Shown: positions 24,301-32,468 of the stretch, in pieces
Layout: each line of letters begins with the position of its first letter
How positions within the stretch are numbered: position 1 is the stretch's first letter
Origin: Planctomyces sp. SH-PL62
Lineage (GTDB): Bacteria; Planctomycetota; Planctomycetia; Planctomycetales; Planctomycetaceae
Assembly: GCA_945893045.1 (NCBI GenBank)
Contig: CAMDEA010000076.1
Coordinates: 1-37,380 of the forward strand
Reading direction: 5' to 3'
DNA: 37,380 nt
Notes under the pieces: generated by a model
Database searches by the model: none
Told to the model about the DNA's origin: nothing
Seen by the model: only the letters and a program-made list of their open reading frames with translations
Position numbers and translations under genes: made by a program

Positions 24301-24602
24301 TCGTGCCCTTTGAAGCGGCGCGGGTCGGAGCCTTTGCCCGGCGCTTTGATTTCCACGAAGCCGACGAGCACGTTCCGCAGCGTGATCGCGTAATCCGGCC
24401 GAGTCTTGAGCCTGGAAACCGATGACTCGCCGACCGCCGCGAACTGCTCCCTTTTGAAACCGCAAAGTTCCGCGAGGTCCGCGAAGAGCACTTCCAAAGG
24501 GGCACGGAGTTGGTCCTCCGGTTCGCCACTGGCACCAGGATTCGTCAGCTTCGCTTTTGCCTCCGCCCCAAATCGGGCAATGGCGGTTTTCAAGTCAAGC
24601 AT
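21360..24602 (-). CDS. Helicase-less Type ISP-like restriction-modification enzyme
   Basis: A single-chain enzyme of 1080 residues. The N-terminal PD-(D/E)xK-like nuclease shows P69-D70 (RPDYAI) and E84-I-K86 (FVEIKAPGKG). The N6-adenine methyltransferase shows TGSYYTP (about 325), the SAM-binding DPAVGTGTF (364-372) and catalytic NPPY (484-487). The C-terminal target-recognition part resembles Type ISP enzymes: SFDRQWIIPDPRLI and GLPPDNDHYKGSFSGRVFPL. Classic Type ISP proteins (LlaGI, LlaBIII) are about 1,500 residues and have a translocase between nuclease and methylase; no Walker motif is seen here, so the layout is closer to Type IIG/IIL. It should both methylate and cut. No helicase, DrmAB or BREX genes are adjacent. 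The ribosome binding site is weak. Confidence 0.87.
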   Translation of the reverse strand: MLDLKTAIARFGAEAKAKLTNPGASGEPEDQLRAPLEVLFADLAELCGFKREQFAAVGESSVSRLKTRPDYAITLRNVLVGFVEIKAPGKGSDPRRFKGHDKEQWGKLQSLPNLLYTDGNSFSLWQNGELVGSIVELQGNVETSGAKLAAPTELVARFDNFLRWEPIPPKSAAELAKVSARLCRLLRDEVTEQLAEKSPALTALATDWRKLLFPEANDQQFADGYAQAVTFGLLMARSSNIRLADGLDDVGKQLGKTNSLIGAALRLLTDEVGNESTLKTSLDTLVRVLDAVNWHAVSKGKPDAWLYFYEDFLAVYDNTLRKLTGSYYTPPEVVGPMIRLVDDVLRRHFGRSAGLASADVTLADPAVGTGTFILGVLRHIAADVEADQGAGAVPQAIESAVGRLIAFEMQLGPFAVAQLRIYAELIQLIGKPPRTVPRMFVTDTLGSPYAEVETLGSWYGKISESRRQANEIKRKESITVVIGNPPYKEKAKGRGGWVEEGTHADVDDAPLSRWIPPAGWGVGAHTKHLRNLYVYFWRWATWKVFDHDPKNDTGIVCFITVAGFLNGPGFQGMRDYLRRTADRIWVIDCSPEGHQPDVPTRIFQGVQQPVCIVLVARSKKKKSDAPAAVKYTVLPAGKREEKFAALAKLKLESKVWQDCSTDWRAPFLPAATGDWATFPMLDELFAYNGSGVQPKRVWVIAPDADSLKKRWQTLISAKLDAKMALFHPTLRGGKPSDRHIDSVVQYGLAGNEPRAVPLVEETRPCLSPVRYGHRSFDRQWIIPDPRLITQPNKALWESNSDKQVYLTALMAYSPTSGSALTFTGLPPDNDHYKGSFSGRVFPLWRDAAATTPNLPQKLLELLTTTYKMPVTTEDFFAYLAGVAANPAYTARFQTDLAQPGLRIPLTANAKLFAKAVELGRRVIWLHTFGERFADPKADRPPGPPRLPKERAPRIPKDGAIPDDADSMPDEIEYDESKRRLLIGKGFIDNVPPAVWLYEVSGKRVLTQWFSYRKKNRERPIIGDRRPPSKLGDIQPDHWLAEYTTELLNVLHVLALLVELEPDQAKLLEDLCEQQTLRFGR

Positions 24603-24770
24603 TTACGGCCCGGTTGATTCGATGAGGATTGAGAAACGATCCCGTGAGCGCGGATGCTATTCAAAAGGTGCGACTGGCGGAATCACTCGTGAAGCCAGCG
24701 ACAACAACCATGAAGAAAAAGAACACTGAGCACGTCGGCGCGAGCGGCCGCTCCTAAAGCACGAACCCCG

Positions 24771-24807
24771 CGTCAGCGTTGAGCCTCGAAAAGGCTCAAC
24801 GCTGACG
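24771..24807 (-). terminator. 16-bp hairpin overlapping a stop codon
   Basis: Arms 24771-24786 and 24792-24807 are exact reverse complements around a 5-nt loop. The TGA of the glycosidase-like gene (24796-24798) lies inside the right arm. The stem must therefore form while the last codons are being translated or just after. No T-run follows. It may end or protect the mRNA of the polysaccharide-related genes upstream. Confidence 0.75.
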
Positions 24808-27480
24808 AAGCACTCGCGCGACGAAGTACGGTTGGCCGTCGAGGTAGGACGGAAATCGGCGGCCACCGTCGGGCGTCAGCACTTCGACGAAGTACTGAAA
24901 GTCGTCACGCGACAGGATGTCTTTGCTCGACACCGTACCTTGAAACGACCCGTCCGCCGTTTTTTTCAGCGTGACCTGCTTCCAATCCAGCGTCTGATTC
25001 AGCGGCCGGTAGTGCAGCACCACCGCTCGCAGATTCGTTTCGTTGTTCAGTTGAACGGCGAACGTGGCATCCGCCGCCGGATCGAGTTCCGTAGGTTGGG
25101 ACTCCGTCCCGACTTTGCGGTTCGCATCAATCAGCCGCTGGGCGCTAGCCCCGGTTGAACCGGACGCTAGCGCGTTCCGGCTGATCGTCACCGATTCGAC
25201 GCTCGGCACTGGTCCGGCCGGTTGCTCGCCCGGAAACTGTCGCGGTGGCTTCGCATCGGGATGTTCGGTCACCAACCGTTCCAAGGCGGTCACGTCCTCG
25301 CGCACTTCGGCCAGCCGGTCTTTCCAATGCCCCGAATGATGGTGGCCATTCTTCCGGCCATGCTGCGGCGAAAAGCCGAAGACGAGATTCGAGTGATACG
25401 TCTCCTCCGTCAGCCGCACGATCTCTTCCCAAGCCGCCGCCGCGTCGCGAGCGTGCGGCAGCGCGCGGGCCAGTCGTCCGGCTTCGTGAGTCAAATCAAA
25501 GAACGCCAGTTCCGTGGCCGCGAGCTTCTTCTCGGCGTGATACGTGCCGAGCGACGCCAGCACGCGCAAATCAAGTTCCGTCGCGCGGAACTCGGCCGAT
25601 GGTGAAGGACTCAGCTTCTCGCGAGCTTGTTGGATTTTCGAGAGCGTGTTCGTCCCCAAGTCGCGCAAGCGTCTGCTGACTTCAAGCGGCGTTGACTTGC
25701 CGCTCAATCGGCCCGCGATCGCATCCTCGACGAAGCCGGGGATGTTGTCGTCCCAAACCTCAGTGCGCCAGCGGGACGTCTGCTTCCAAGATCGGACCGC
25801 ATAGAACTGCGCGGTGTCGCCGGGTTGCACGTGCATGTACTCGGTCAAACGGTCGCCCGTATCGATTTCCGGACACCACATCCATTCGCCGGCGCTGAGC
25901 TGATGCGTCGCGGTGACGAGCGGCAGGATTTGGCTGGCGCTGCGGTACGCAGACTCGACGTCATCGGCTGCCGAGCCGAAACGTGCTCGCAGTTCGCGCT
26001 TCCAGACTTCGGGGTTCGATTGCGGGTTGTAGCCCAGCCGACCGAAAGCCAAGTAGAAGAACCAATACCGCTCGTGTTCCCATTGAAAATGTTCGAGCGA
26101 CTTGTCGGCGAAGATCCGCCACTTGCCCGGCAGATCACCGAAGCCTTTGTCGGTCAGCGGCGCGTTGACTTCAAAACCTTCGCCATCGCCCAGCCGGCAG
26201 CTCTCGGCGAACCGCGCCGCGTAATTCGGATCGCCCCAGAGCAGCAGTCGCTGCGAGCCGACCGACCAAAGCTGGTAGACAACTCGGTAAGTGCGCGGAT
26301 GACTGAGCATCGCGCCGAAGCTGTAGCGGCTCTCGCGATAGTGAGTGTCCGCGACGGTCGGGTGATACGGCAGCCCCATGTGCTCGCACCAAAACTTGGT
26401 CGAGACCGTGACATCGAGCTTCAGATCGTTCGCCGCTTGAATCGTCTCCGGCCGCAGCCCCTTGTAGCGCAGATCGACTCGCACGGGACGTCCACAGTTT
26501 CGGATCGCTTGAAACAACGGCCGGTAGAAATCGGTCTGCTGATCCTCGGAGACGCCCGCTTCGGCGTTCATGCGGAACTGCACCGCGTCGATCGCCGAGC
26601 ACGTCCGCAGAATCCTCCACAGCCCCACCGCGCAATAATCGGCCGCGGCCAGTCCCGTCGGCATATTTTCGACGCGAATCTCGCCGGGGTACTTTTCGAC
26701 CGGCAGTTGAGTCCAAATGCCGAGAGTGAAGTCGAGGCCGTGCTCATGAGCCATCTCCGCGATCCGTTTCAGCATCGCGAAATTGCGATTGCGATCACCC
26801 CGCGTCAGCCCCTTCACGGTCACCTGCGGCACATCCACCAAGAAGGCATAGATCGGAGTCAGGTAGTTCGTCTGGTGCGAAAACGTCAGCGTGAAGTTGT
26901 TGTAGCGGCAGCGAGCCAGCAGCTTGAAATACTCGGACCAGAATTCCTCATCGAAGTACCAGTCCGCTTCCAAGTCCGCGTTGAAGAGTTGCATCGTCAG
27001 GCTCCGCACGCGGAGGTGCGGCGACTCGAACACTTGCGGAACGGCCGCCAGCGGAGCATCGCTCTGCGGTGCGAGTTCAATCGCTCTGGCGACTTCCAGT
27101 AGGGCGTAGATCAAGCCTCGCTCGTCCGAGCCACAGATCAGCAGCGTCTGTTTTTGGGCGTCGTCGATGCGCTGAATGCCGAGCGATTCCGGCTGCTTCG
27201 GAAGCTGGAGTCGATGCTCGCTCAGCAAACGGTCAACCAGTTTCGAGTTGCCGACGATACCGACAACGATGTGCGAACCGTTCTCGCCGAGCGTCTTGCG
27301 TCGCAGCAGGCCGACGTCGCGCGTGTCCAAGGCGTATTCCAATTCGGCGAGTGCCTTCAGGCTGGGTTTCTCCAGTTTGGCATCGACGACGATGTTGATC
27401 GTCTCTTTCGCAACGGCCTCCGCAACCAGCAACGTCAGAGCGACGAACGCCATCAGAATTCGCAATCGGAGTTGTGGCAT
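24796..27480 (-). CDS. Secreted glycoside-hydrolase-like protein (GH67-N/alpha-galacturonidase-like)
   Basis: An exported protein of 894 residues. The signal peptide is residues 1-23 or so (MAFVALTLLVAEAVA). Residues about 25-150 form a zincin-like fold of the type found before GH20 and GH67 domains, with HIVVGIVGN and LLICGSDERGLIYALLEVAR. A TIM-barrel-like region follows (FKLLARCRYNNFTLTFSHQT, HEHGLDFTLGIWTQLPVEKY, FRMNAEAGVSEDQQTDFYRP). A helical region and an immunoglobulin-like end (TFAVQLNNETNLRAVVLHYR) complete it. Planctomycete proteins of this layout are often called alpha-glucuronidase or alpha-galacturonidase; the substrate is unproven. ATG at 27480 has GAGGAA upstream. An in-frame extension to 27594 crosses a repeat and is rejected. 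Confidence 0.75.
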   Translation of the reverse strand: MPQLRLRILMAFVALTLLVAEAVAKETINIVVDAKLEKPSLKALAELEYALDTRDVGLLRRKTLGENGSHIVVGIVGNSKLVDRLLSEHRLQLPKQPESLGIQRIDDAQKQTLLICGSDERGLIYALLEVARAIELAPQSDAPLAAVPQVFESPHLRVRSLTMQLFNADLEADWYFDEEFWSEYFKLLARCRYNNFTLTFSHQTNYLTPIYAFLVDVPQVTVKGLTRGDRNRNFAMLKRIAEMAHEHGLDFTLGIWTQLPVEKYPGEIRVENMPTGLAAADYCAVGLWRILRTCSAIDAVQFRMNAEAGVSEDQQTDFYRPLFQAIRNCGRPVRVDLRYKGLRPETIQAANDLKLDVTVSTKFWCEHMGLPYHPTVADTHYRESRYSFGAMLSHPRTYRVVYQLWSVGSQRLLLWGDPNYAARFAESCRLGDGEGFEVNAPLTDKGFGDLPGKWRIFADKSLEHFQWEHERYWFFYLAFGRLGYNPQSNPEVWKRELRARFGSAADDVESAYRSASQILPLVTATHQLSAGEWMWCPEIDTGDRLTEYMHVQPGDTAQFYAVRSWKQTSRWRTEVWDDNIPGFVEDAIAGRLSGKSTPLEVSRRLRDLGTNTLSKIQQAREKLSPSPSAEFRATELDLRVLASLGTYHAEKKLAATELAFFDLTHEAGRLARALPHARDAAAAWEEIVRLTEETYHSNLVFGFSPQHGRKNGHHHSGHWKDRLAEVREDVTALERLVTEHPDAKPPRQFPGEQPAGPVPSVESVTISRNALASGSTGASAQRLIDANRKVGTESQPTELDPAADATFAVQLNNETNLRAVVLHYRPLNQTLDWKQVTLKKTADGSFQGTVSSKDILSRDDFQYFVEVLTPDGGRRFPSYLDGQPYFVARVLRQR

Positions 27481-27516
27481 CCGCCGTTCCTCATTCAAGC
27501 TGTGGTTATCCGTCTG

Positions 27517-27570
27517 ATCCGCGTCATCTGTGTTCTGCTTGTGGATTTGCCGAACGCGGATGACACGGAT
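27517..27570. repeat. Imperfect inverted repeat in the glycosidase leader
   Basis: Arms 27517-27535 and 27552-27570 pair at 16 of 19 positions around a 16-nt spacer. A related iteration (gcgcggatc, acgcggattc) continues to about 27592. It lies in the 110-nt gap between the beta-helix stop and the glycosidase start, so it would be in the mRNA leader of the latter. Confidence 0.5.
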
Positions 27571-27590
27571 GGCGCGGATCAAACGCGGAT

Positions 27591-29573
27591 TCATGAACCG
27601 ACTCGCAGCGGCTCGGCCCCCAACGGGAACGCGCCGAGATCAGGCTGGCCCTTGTCAAACTCGCGGAGCGTGTCGGGCCACTCGGCCGGGATGGCAATGC
27701 CCGCGTCGATCGCCGGACTGCCGCTGCGCAGGCGAAAATCATTTTTGAGCGGAACCATAAATTGCGGATCGGCGAGCCGGTCATTTGCGCCCCAGCCGGG
27801 CGGGTATTGTTTCTGGCTGGCTTCAAACAACGGCGACTTCCGAAACTTTGTGAAGTAGTCAGCGGTCTGAGTCGGGCCGTCTTTCACGCCCCATAACAAG
27901 TTGGCGTCGGCCTGGAAGTCGTCGTCTGCTTTGAGTCCCGTGAAATTCAGGCCGGGCAGTCCTTCAACTTGCACGAAGATGTTGTTGAAGACGCGCCGAG
28001 TTGTCATCCGCGATTGGCTGCCCCAGCAGAAGGCGTAGTAGTCGCGGAACGCTTTTTGATGCAGCAGGAATGTGTTGTGATAGACGTAGTAGACCGCGTG
28101 GACCGGGCTGCCATGATCGTGGCAGACGAGTTGCGTTGGCTCGTTCAAGAACTTGCCGCTGGGGTCCGCTTCCGTCGGCGGGCCTTTGTACGTTCCCTGC
28201 CGCAGATCGACGACGTTGCGGAAGACGTACATCCCGCTGCCCGGTTCGGCATCAATCGGGATCGGTTTGCCGCCGTGAGCCGTAAATGGATTCAGCGTGC
28301 GCGTGATGAGGTTCTGATAGACCAGCGTCGTGCCGCGAGCTTTCTTCGGTCCCGGCTCGATACCGTCGTCGTTGAAGTTGTCCACGAGATTGTGATGGAA
28401 CTTCAGGCCGTCGAGTCCGTGAAACGTGATGCAGTCGTGATGGTCGGTCAGTTCGCAATGAGCGATCTCGAAGTCGCGGCCCTCGGCGAAAATCAGGTAT
28501 CCCGAGCCTGCTCGGTTCTTGACCGTGAACCGCGAATGCCACGGAGCCGAATGGCCGCGCAACATCGAGTTCACGATTCGCAGTCGCTTCGTGTGGCTGA
28601 TTCGCAGAGCGGCTCCGCTGCCGTACAGCGTCACGCCGTCGAGTTCGATGTCCTCGGCTTCGTGGTCGATGTCCTCTTGGTCGCGATCAATCAGTACCGC
28701 CGATCGTTCCGCCCCGCGCACGACAAGGTCTTGAATCCGCAGATGCCGCGCTCCTTCGATTCGCAGAGCGTACTCGTGCCCGCTGATGACGAGCGGCAAC
28801 TTGCGCGGATCGGTCTCCCCGTGGTAGGCGTCCATTCCCAACCCCGCGAGCAATGTGTGCGACAGCCGCACATGAATGCGGCCGGACTCCGGATCGCGGC
28901 GCGTTCCGGGGCCGCAATAGATTCCAATGGGGTCGTCCTGCCGATCGCTCAAACCAACGTGATAAAGCTCGTTGGCCGATCGCAGGTCCGTGAGATTCAT
29001 GTAGCGATGAAACGGAATCATCGAGTCCGCGAAGTTGCCGAAGCCGCCACCAGAACGATACGACCGCGTGGATCGAAACTCGTCCTTTGTGCCGTTGGAG
29101 ATCGGCTCCCACGATCCGGCTGGGTCTTCGACGAACTCACGAAACCCGGCGTCGAGGATCGCCAGCTCACCGGGAAACGCGCGAATCGTGATCGGCTTCT
29201 CGGCCGTGCCCGCGACCGCGACCACGACGCTTTCGTAATAACTGCCGCCGCGCAGAACGAGCGTGTCACCCGGCTTAAGTTGGCCGACGGCGTGATTGAT
29301 CGTCTTCCACGGAGCTGGCTTTGAGCCATCATTCCGGTCCATGCCCTGGGCGGCATCAACGAACTTTGTCGGACCGTCGCTCAGCGGCCGCTGTGACGCG
29401 ACTGGCAGCGGGCGCATTGGTGGGTGCGAGCGGGTGGTCTGAGGTTTCTCATTCGCGAAGGTGGGCGCGATCAAGATGTTGAAGAGAAGAAGACAGCAGA
29501 CGGAAAATGGAGGGCGAGAAATAAGGCCGCGCTCCGGAGTCGTCGTTCGTTGCATGAATTTTCTGCCCTTCAT
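27591..29573 (-). CDS. Secreted right-handed parallel beta-helix protein
   Basis: A 660-residue exported protein with a signal peptide (FSVCCLLLFNILIAPTFA). It opens with a pectate-lyase-like pattern: TKFVDAAQGMDRNDGSKPAP, WKTINHAVGQLKPGDTLVLR and GGSYYESVVVAVAGTAEKPI. Beta-helix rungs follow, such as YALRIEGARHLRIQDLVVRG, DIELDGVTLYGSGAALRIS and the HDCITFHGLDGLKFHHNLVD segment. Such proteins bind or cleave acidic polysaccharides; no catalytic triad can be read with confidence. It begins 18 nt after the sulfatase stop and is surely co-transcribed with it. ATG at 29573 (GGAG 10 nt before) and ATG at 29555 are both possible starts. Confidence 0.85.
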   Translation of the reverse strand: MKGRKFMQRTTTPERGLISRPPFSVCCLLLFNILIAPTFANEKPQTTRSHPPMRPLPVASQRPLSDGPTKFVDAAQGMDRNDGSKPAPWKTINHAVGQLKPGDTLVLRGGSYYESVVVAVAGTAEKPITIRAFPGELAILDAGFREFVEDPAGSWEPISNGTKDEFRSTRSYRSGGGFGNFADSMIPFHRYMNLTDLRSANELYHVGLSDRQDDPIGIYCGPGTRRDPESGRIHVRLSHTLLAGLGMDAYHGETDPRKLPLVISGHEYALRIEGARHLRIQDLVVRGAERSAVLIDRDQEDIDHEAEDIELDGVTLYGSGAALRISHTKRLRIVNSMLRGHSAPWHSRFTVKNRAGSGYLIFAEGRDFEIAHCELTDHHDCITFHGLDGLKFHHNLVDNFNDDGIEPGPKKARGTTLVYQNLITRTLNPFTAHGGKPIPIDAEPGSGMYVFRNVVDLRQGTYKGPPTEADPSGKFLNEPTQLVCHDHGSPVHAVYYVYHNTFLLHQKAFRDYYAFCWGSQSRMTTRRVFNNIFVQVEGLPGLNFTGLKADDDFQADANLLWGVKDGPTQTADYFTKFRKSPLFEASQKQYPPGWGANDRLADPQFMVPLKNDFRLRSGSPAIDAGIAIPAEWPDTLREFDKGQPDLGAFPLGAEPLRVGS

Positions 29574-29591
29574 TTTTCGCCAGCTCCTTTT

Positions 29592-30947
29592 TTACTTCGC
29601 GGCGGCTTTCTTCTTTTTGTTGCCCGTTTTCTTCGCGGCTTTGCCGGGGGCGTCCGGGGCGCTCGGTTCGGCTTGCGCGGCGCTCCATTTGTCCCAGAGA
29701 GATTGCAACTCCTTGGCCTTCTCCGGTTGAACGCTCGCGAGGTTTTTCGATTCGGCGAAGTCGGTCGCGAGGTTGTACAGTTCCGGCTCGCCGCTGCCAC
29801 CTTTGGAGACGACCAGCTTCATGTCGCCATGACGAATGCCCCATTGCGGGCCGTAACGCCAGTAAAGCGTCTCGTGCGGACGGGCCTTGTTCGCGCCGGT
29901 CAAGTACGGCATGAGATCGACGCCATCGAGTTTCCAGGCCGGATCAACCTTGCCACCGGCGGCGGCGACGATCGTCGGGAGCACGTCGAGGTTGAAGACG
30001 GGAAACTCATACGTCTTGCCGGCCGCGAGCTTCCCTTTCCATTGCGCGAGGAACGGAACGCGCGGGCCACCCTCGAAGGTCGTCATCTTGAAGCCCCGCA
30101 GCCCGCCGTTCGCGGACGTTGTGCTCTGAGTCGGTCCGCCGTTGTCGCCGATGAAGAAGTACAACGTGCTCTCTTCCAGGCCGATCTCGCGAACCTTCGA
30201 CATCACGCGGCCGATCGCGTCATCCATCGCCGACATCATCGCGGCGAACGTCTTGCGTTTCTCATCCGTGATGTTCGGGAAGCGGTCCAGATATTTCTTC
30301 GGAGCTTGCAGCGGTGCGTGCTGAGCGTTGAATGGCAGGTAAAGGAACATCGGCTTCGATTTGTTCTTCTCGATCCAATCCACCGAGCGATCGGCATAAG
30401 CGTCGGTCGTGTAGAACGAGTCGTCATCGATCTTCCGAACGTCGTCGGAGATGCGTGAATCGACGAAGTTGGTCGGATGAAAGAATGGCGTGTTGGCCAG
30501 CGTGCCGAAGAACTCGTCGAACCCGCGCTTCGTCGGCCGGTATTCGGGACCGCCTCCGAGATGCCACTTGCCGACGGCAGCCGTCGCGTAGCCGAGCGTT
30601 TTCAGTCGGTCGGCCAGCGTGGTCTCTTTCAGATGCAGGCCGGTCTTGTTGGCGACGCTGTTGAACTCGTGCCCGAACCGCGTTGGATAGCGGCCGGTCA
30701 TCAGGCCCGCTCGCGAGGGACTGCAATACGTCGCGGCGACGTAACCCTGCGTGAACTTCACGCCGTTCTTGGCGAGCGAGTCGATGTGCGGCGTGGGAAT
30801 GTCCTTGTTGCCAAACGCGCCGGTTTCGCCCCAGCCCAGGTCGTCGGCGTAGAAGATGACCAAATTCGGCTTGTCGGCGGCATCGGTGTGTTGCCATGCA
30901 ACACCGATCAAAACCGCCACGCACAACAGAACTCCGAGATTTCGCAT
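29592..30947 (-). CDS. Secreted Cys-type sulfatase
   Basis: A 451-residue sulfatase that hydrolyses sulfate esters. The signal peptide covers about residues 1-23. Metal-binding D35-D36 sit in FYADDLGWGETG. The sulfatase signature C75-S-P-S-R79 is in YCSPSRAGLMTGRYPTRFG; this Cys must be converted to formylglycine by a modifying enzyme encoded elsewhere. WHLGGGPEYRPTKRGFDEFF and FIGDNGGPTQSTTSANGGLR are further family marks. The substrate is not evident; arylsulfatase A-like polysaccharide sulfatases are the nearest type. The C-terminus is an unusual Lys/Ala tail (GKAAKKTGNKKKKAAAK). ATG at 30947 has GGAGA 8 nt upstream. Confidence 0.93.
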   Translation of the reverse strand: MRNLGVLLCVAVLIGVAWQHTDAADKPNLVIFYADDLGWGETGAFGNKDIPTPHIDSLAKNGVKFTQGYVAATYCSPSRAGLMTGRYPTRFGHEFNSVANKTGLHLKETTLADRLKTLGYATAAVGKWHLGGGPEYRPTKRGFDEFFGTLANTPFFHPTNFVDSRISDDVRKIDDDSFYTTDAYADRSVDWIEKNKSKPMFLYLPFNAQHAPLQAPKKYLDRFPNITDEKRKTFAAMMSAMDDAIGRVMSKVREIGLEESTLYFFIGDNGGPTQSTTSANGGLRGFKMTTFEGGPRVPFLAQWKGKLAAGKTYEFPVFNLDVLPTIVAAAGGKVDPAWKLDGVDLMPYLTGANKARPHETLYWRYGPQWGIRHGDMKLVVSKGGSGEPELYNLATDFAESKNLASVQPEKAKELQSLWDKWSAAQAEPSAPDAPGKAAKKTGNKKKKAAAK

Positions 30948-30971
30948 GATGAGCGTCTCCTTGGCTGATTG

Positions 30972-31065
30972 GAGGATGGCCGCCCTCGGCCGTCTTTTTG
31001 AAATGTCAAATCTCAAATTTCAGATTTCAAACAAAGACGAAGGACGGCCGAGGGCGGCCATCCTC
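30972..31065. repeat. Palindromic repeat with perfect 23-bp arms
   Basis: Arms 30972-30994 and 31043-31065 are exact reverse complements. The 48-nt centre is AT-rich and holds a smaller inverted pair (tttgaaat near 31000, atttcaaa near 31030). The element starts 2 nt past the TGA of the DUF1501 gene and ends before the sulfatase ribosome binding site. It may act as a terminator or attenuator between the two. The identity of the arms points to recent insertion or strong constraint. Confidence 0.8.
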
Positions 31066-31067
31066 GA

Positions 31068-32360
31068 TCACGCGAACAATCCAGGAATGATCGAGCCTTC
31101 GCGGACAATCATCACCGGGCGGCCGGTGGCGGTGTGATACTCCTTGCGATGGTCGATTCCCAGCGAGTGGTAGAACGACGCGGCGGCTTGATCGGGGGTG
31201 ATGATCTCGCCGGCTGGTCCCATGCCGTTCGCATCGCTGGCTCCGATGACTTGTCCGCCTCGAACGCCTCCACCGGCGAGTAGCAGGAACATCGCTCGTG
31301 GCCAGTGATCGCGGCCGGCTTTGTCGTTGATCTTCGGAGTGCGACCAAACTCGCCCGTGATGAAGATCGTCGTCGAATCCAACAGCCCGCGCGCGGCGAG
31401 CGTGTTGAACAGCGCGGACAAGCCCGCATCGAGTTGCGGCAGCAGATTCTCTTTGCACGATTTGAAGTTGTTGGCGTGCGTGTCCCAGCCGCCGAAGTTG
31501 ATCGTCGTGAATCGCACGCCTGCTGAGATCAGCCGCATCGCGAGCAGACAACTCATGCCGAATTTCGTTTCGCCGAACGGTTCCGCGACGTCGGGTTTCT
31601 CCAAGCTGGCGTCGAACGCTTCGCGGGCACGCGGCGACGAGATCATGTCGAACGCCTGCTGGTCGAACTTGTCGAGACCATCGAGCAACTTGCTGCTCGC
31701 GGCCTGGCCGTCGAACGTCGTGTCGAGTTGCGTCAGCAGCTTTTGTCGCTTCTGAAATTGTTCAATGGTCTGTCCGTCTTCGAGCGCGATGCCGCGCACG
31801 CTGAACGGCGTGCCGGGTTTTGGCGTCGCGTTCGTGCGGAGCGGCGCGTAGCGCACGCCGAGATAGCCGGGCTTCTGTGGCGTTTCCGGGATCGCGACGA
31901 AGTGCGGCAGGTCGGCCGAGCCGGAAAGTTCCTTGCTGACGACGGCTCCGTATCCGGGATAGATCAAACTCGGCACCGGCCGGTTGCCCGTGCTGAGATA
32001 CGCCGTGCCCAATTCGTGACCGGCGATCGAGTGACTCACACCGCGCAGGATCGTGAACTTGTCGACGCACTGCGCGAGCTTCGGCAGGTGCTCGCTGATC
32101 TGAATGCCGGCGACGTTCGTGTCGATCGGATTGAACTCGCCACGAAACTCGGCGGGCGCATCCGGCTTCAAATCGAACGAGTCGACGTGCGACGGACCTC
32201 CGCCAAGATTGATGACGATCGCGGATTTGCCCTTTGCCGTGCTCAACTCCCCGGCGTCGGCCAAAAACAAATATCGTCCCAAGGTCAGGCCTGCACAGCC
32301 GAGAGCACCGACCTTCACAAAATCTCGGCGAGTCAGATTGGGAGTCATAGAGGCTCGCAT
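31068..32360 (-). CDS. DUF1501 protein with Tat signal
   Basis: A 430-residue protein of the DUF1501 family, related in fold to alkaline phosphatases and sulfatases and abundant in planctomycetes. The N-terminus has a twin-arginine motif (LTRRDFVKVGALGCAGLTLG), so it is exported folded. Family marks include IVINLGGGPSHVDSFDLKPD, PEFRGEFNPI-like sequence (PAEFRGEFNPIDTNVAG), FTILRGVSH, NFGGWDTHANNF and ITGEFGRTPKIN with GRDHWPRAM. The reaction is unknown. ATG at 32360 is chosen because AGGAGA lies 6 nt upstream; ATG at 32348 is the alternative. It follows a DUF1549/DUF1553 gene, its usual partner. Confidence 0.92.
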   Translation of the reverse strand: MRASMTPNLTRRDFVKVGALGCAGLTLGRYLFLADAGELSTAKGKSAIVINLGGGPSHVDSFDLKPDAPAEFRGEFNPIDTNVAGIQISEHLPKLAQCVDKFTILRGVSHSIAGHELGTAYLSTGNRPVPSLIYPGYGAVVSKELSGSADLPHFVAIPETPQKPGYLGVRYAPLRTNATPKPGTPFSVRGIALEDGQTIEQFQKRQKLLTQLDTTFDGQAASSKLLDGLDKFDQQAFDMISSPRAREAFDASLEKPDVAEPFGETKFGMSCLLAMRLISAGVRFTTINFGGWDTHANNFKSCKENLLPQLDAGLSALFNTLAARGLLDSTTIFITGEFGRTPKINDKAGRDHWPRAMFLLLAGGGVRGGQVIGASDANGMGPAGEIITPDQAAASFYHSLGIDHRKEYHTATGRPVMIVREGSIIPGLFA

Positions 32361-32381
32361 GGGGCGTCTCCTGTTGCAGCC

Positions 32382-32457
32382 CATTTTTTGCCCTCAATGT
32401 TTTTGCCAGCCTCTCCGTTTTAGATGAAGGGTTGGCAAAAAAATCGGGGGCAAAATG
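32382..32457. repeat. Imperfect palindromic repeat between DUF1549 and DUF1501 genes
   Basis: Arms 32382-32411 (30 nt) and 32430-32457 (28 nt) pair with a 2-nt gap and a few differences; both carry ttgcc and poly-T/poly-A runs. The loop is 18 nt. It fills the spacer between the two genes and includes T-runs on both strands, so it could terminate transcription either way. Confidence 0.65.
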
Positions 32458-32468
32458 AGCCGGCTGCG

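Noticed and set aside
21360..24602. DISARM or BREX defence island around the methylase
   Set aside because: The flanking genes encode secreted proteins. None of DrmA, DrmB, DrmC, BrxC or PglZ is present, so a solitary restriction-modification enzyme is the better reading.
27481..27594. N-terminal extension of the glycosidase-like protein up to 27594
   Set aside because: The extra 38 residues are encoded by an inverted-repeat region and overlap the beta-helix stop. The ATG at 27480 has a ribosome binding site and is followed by a signal peptide.
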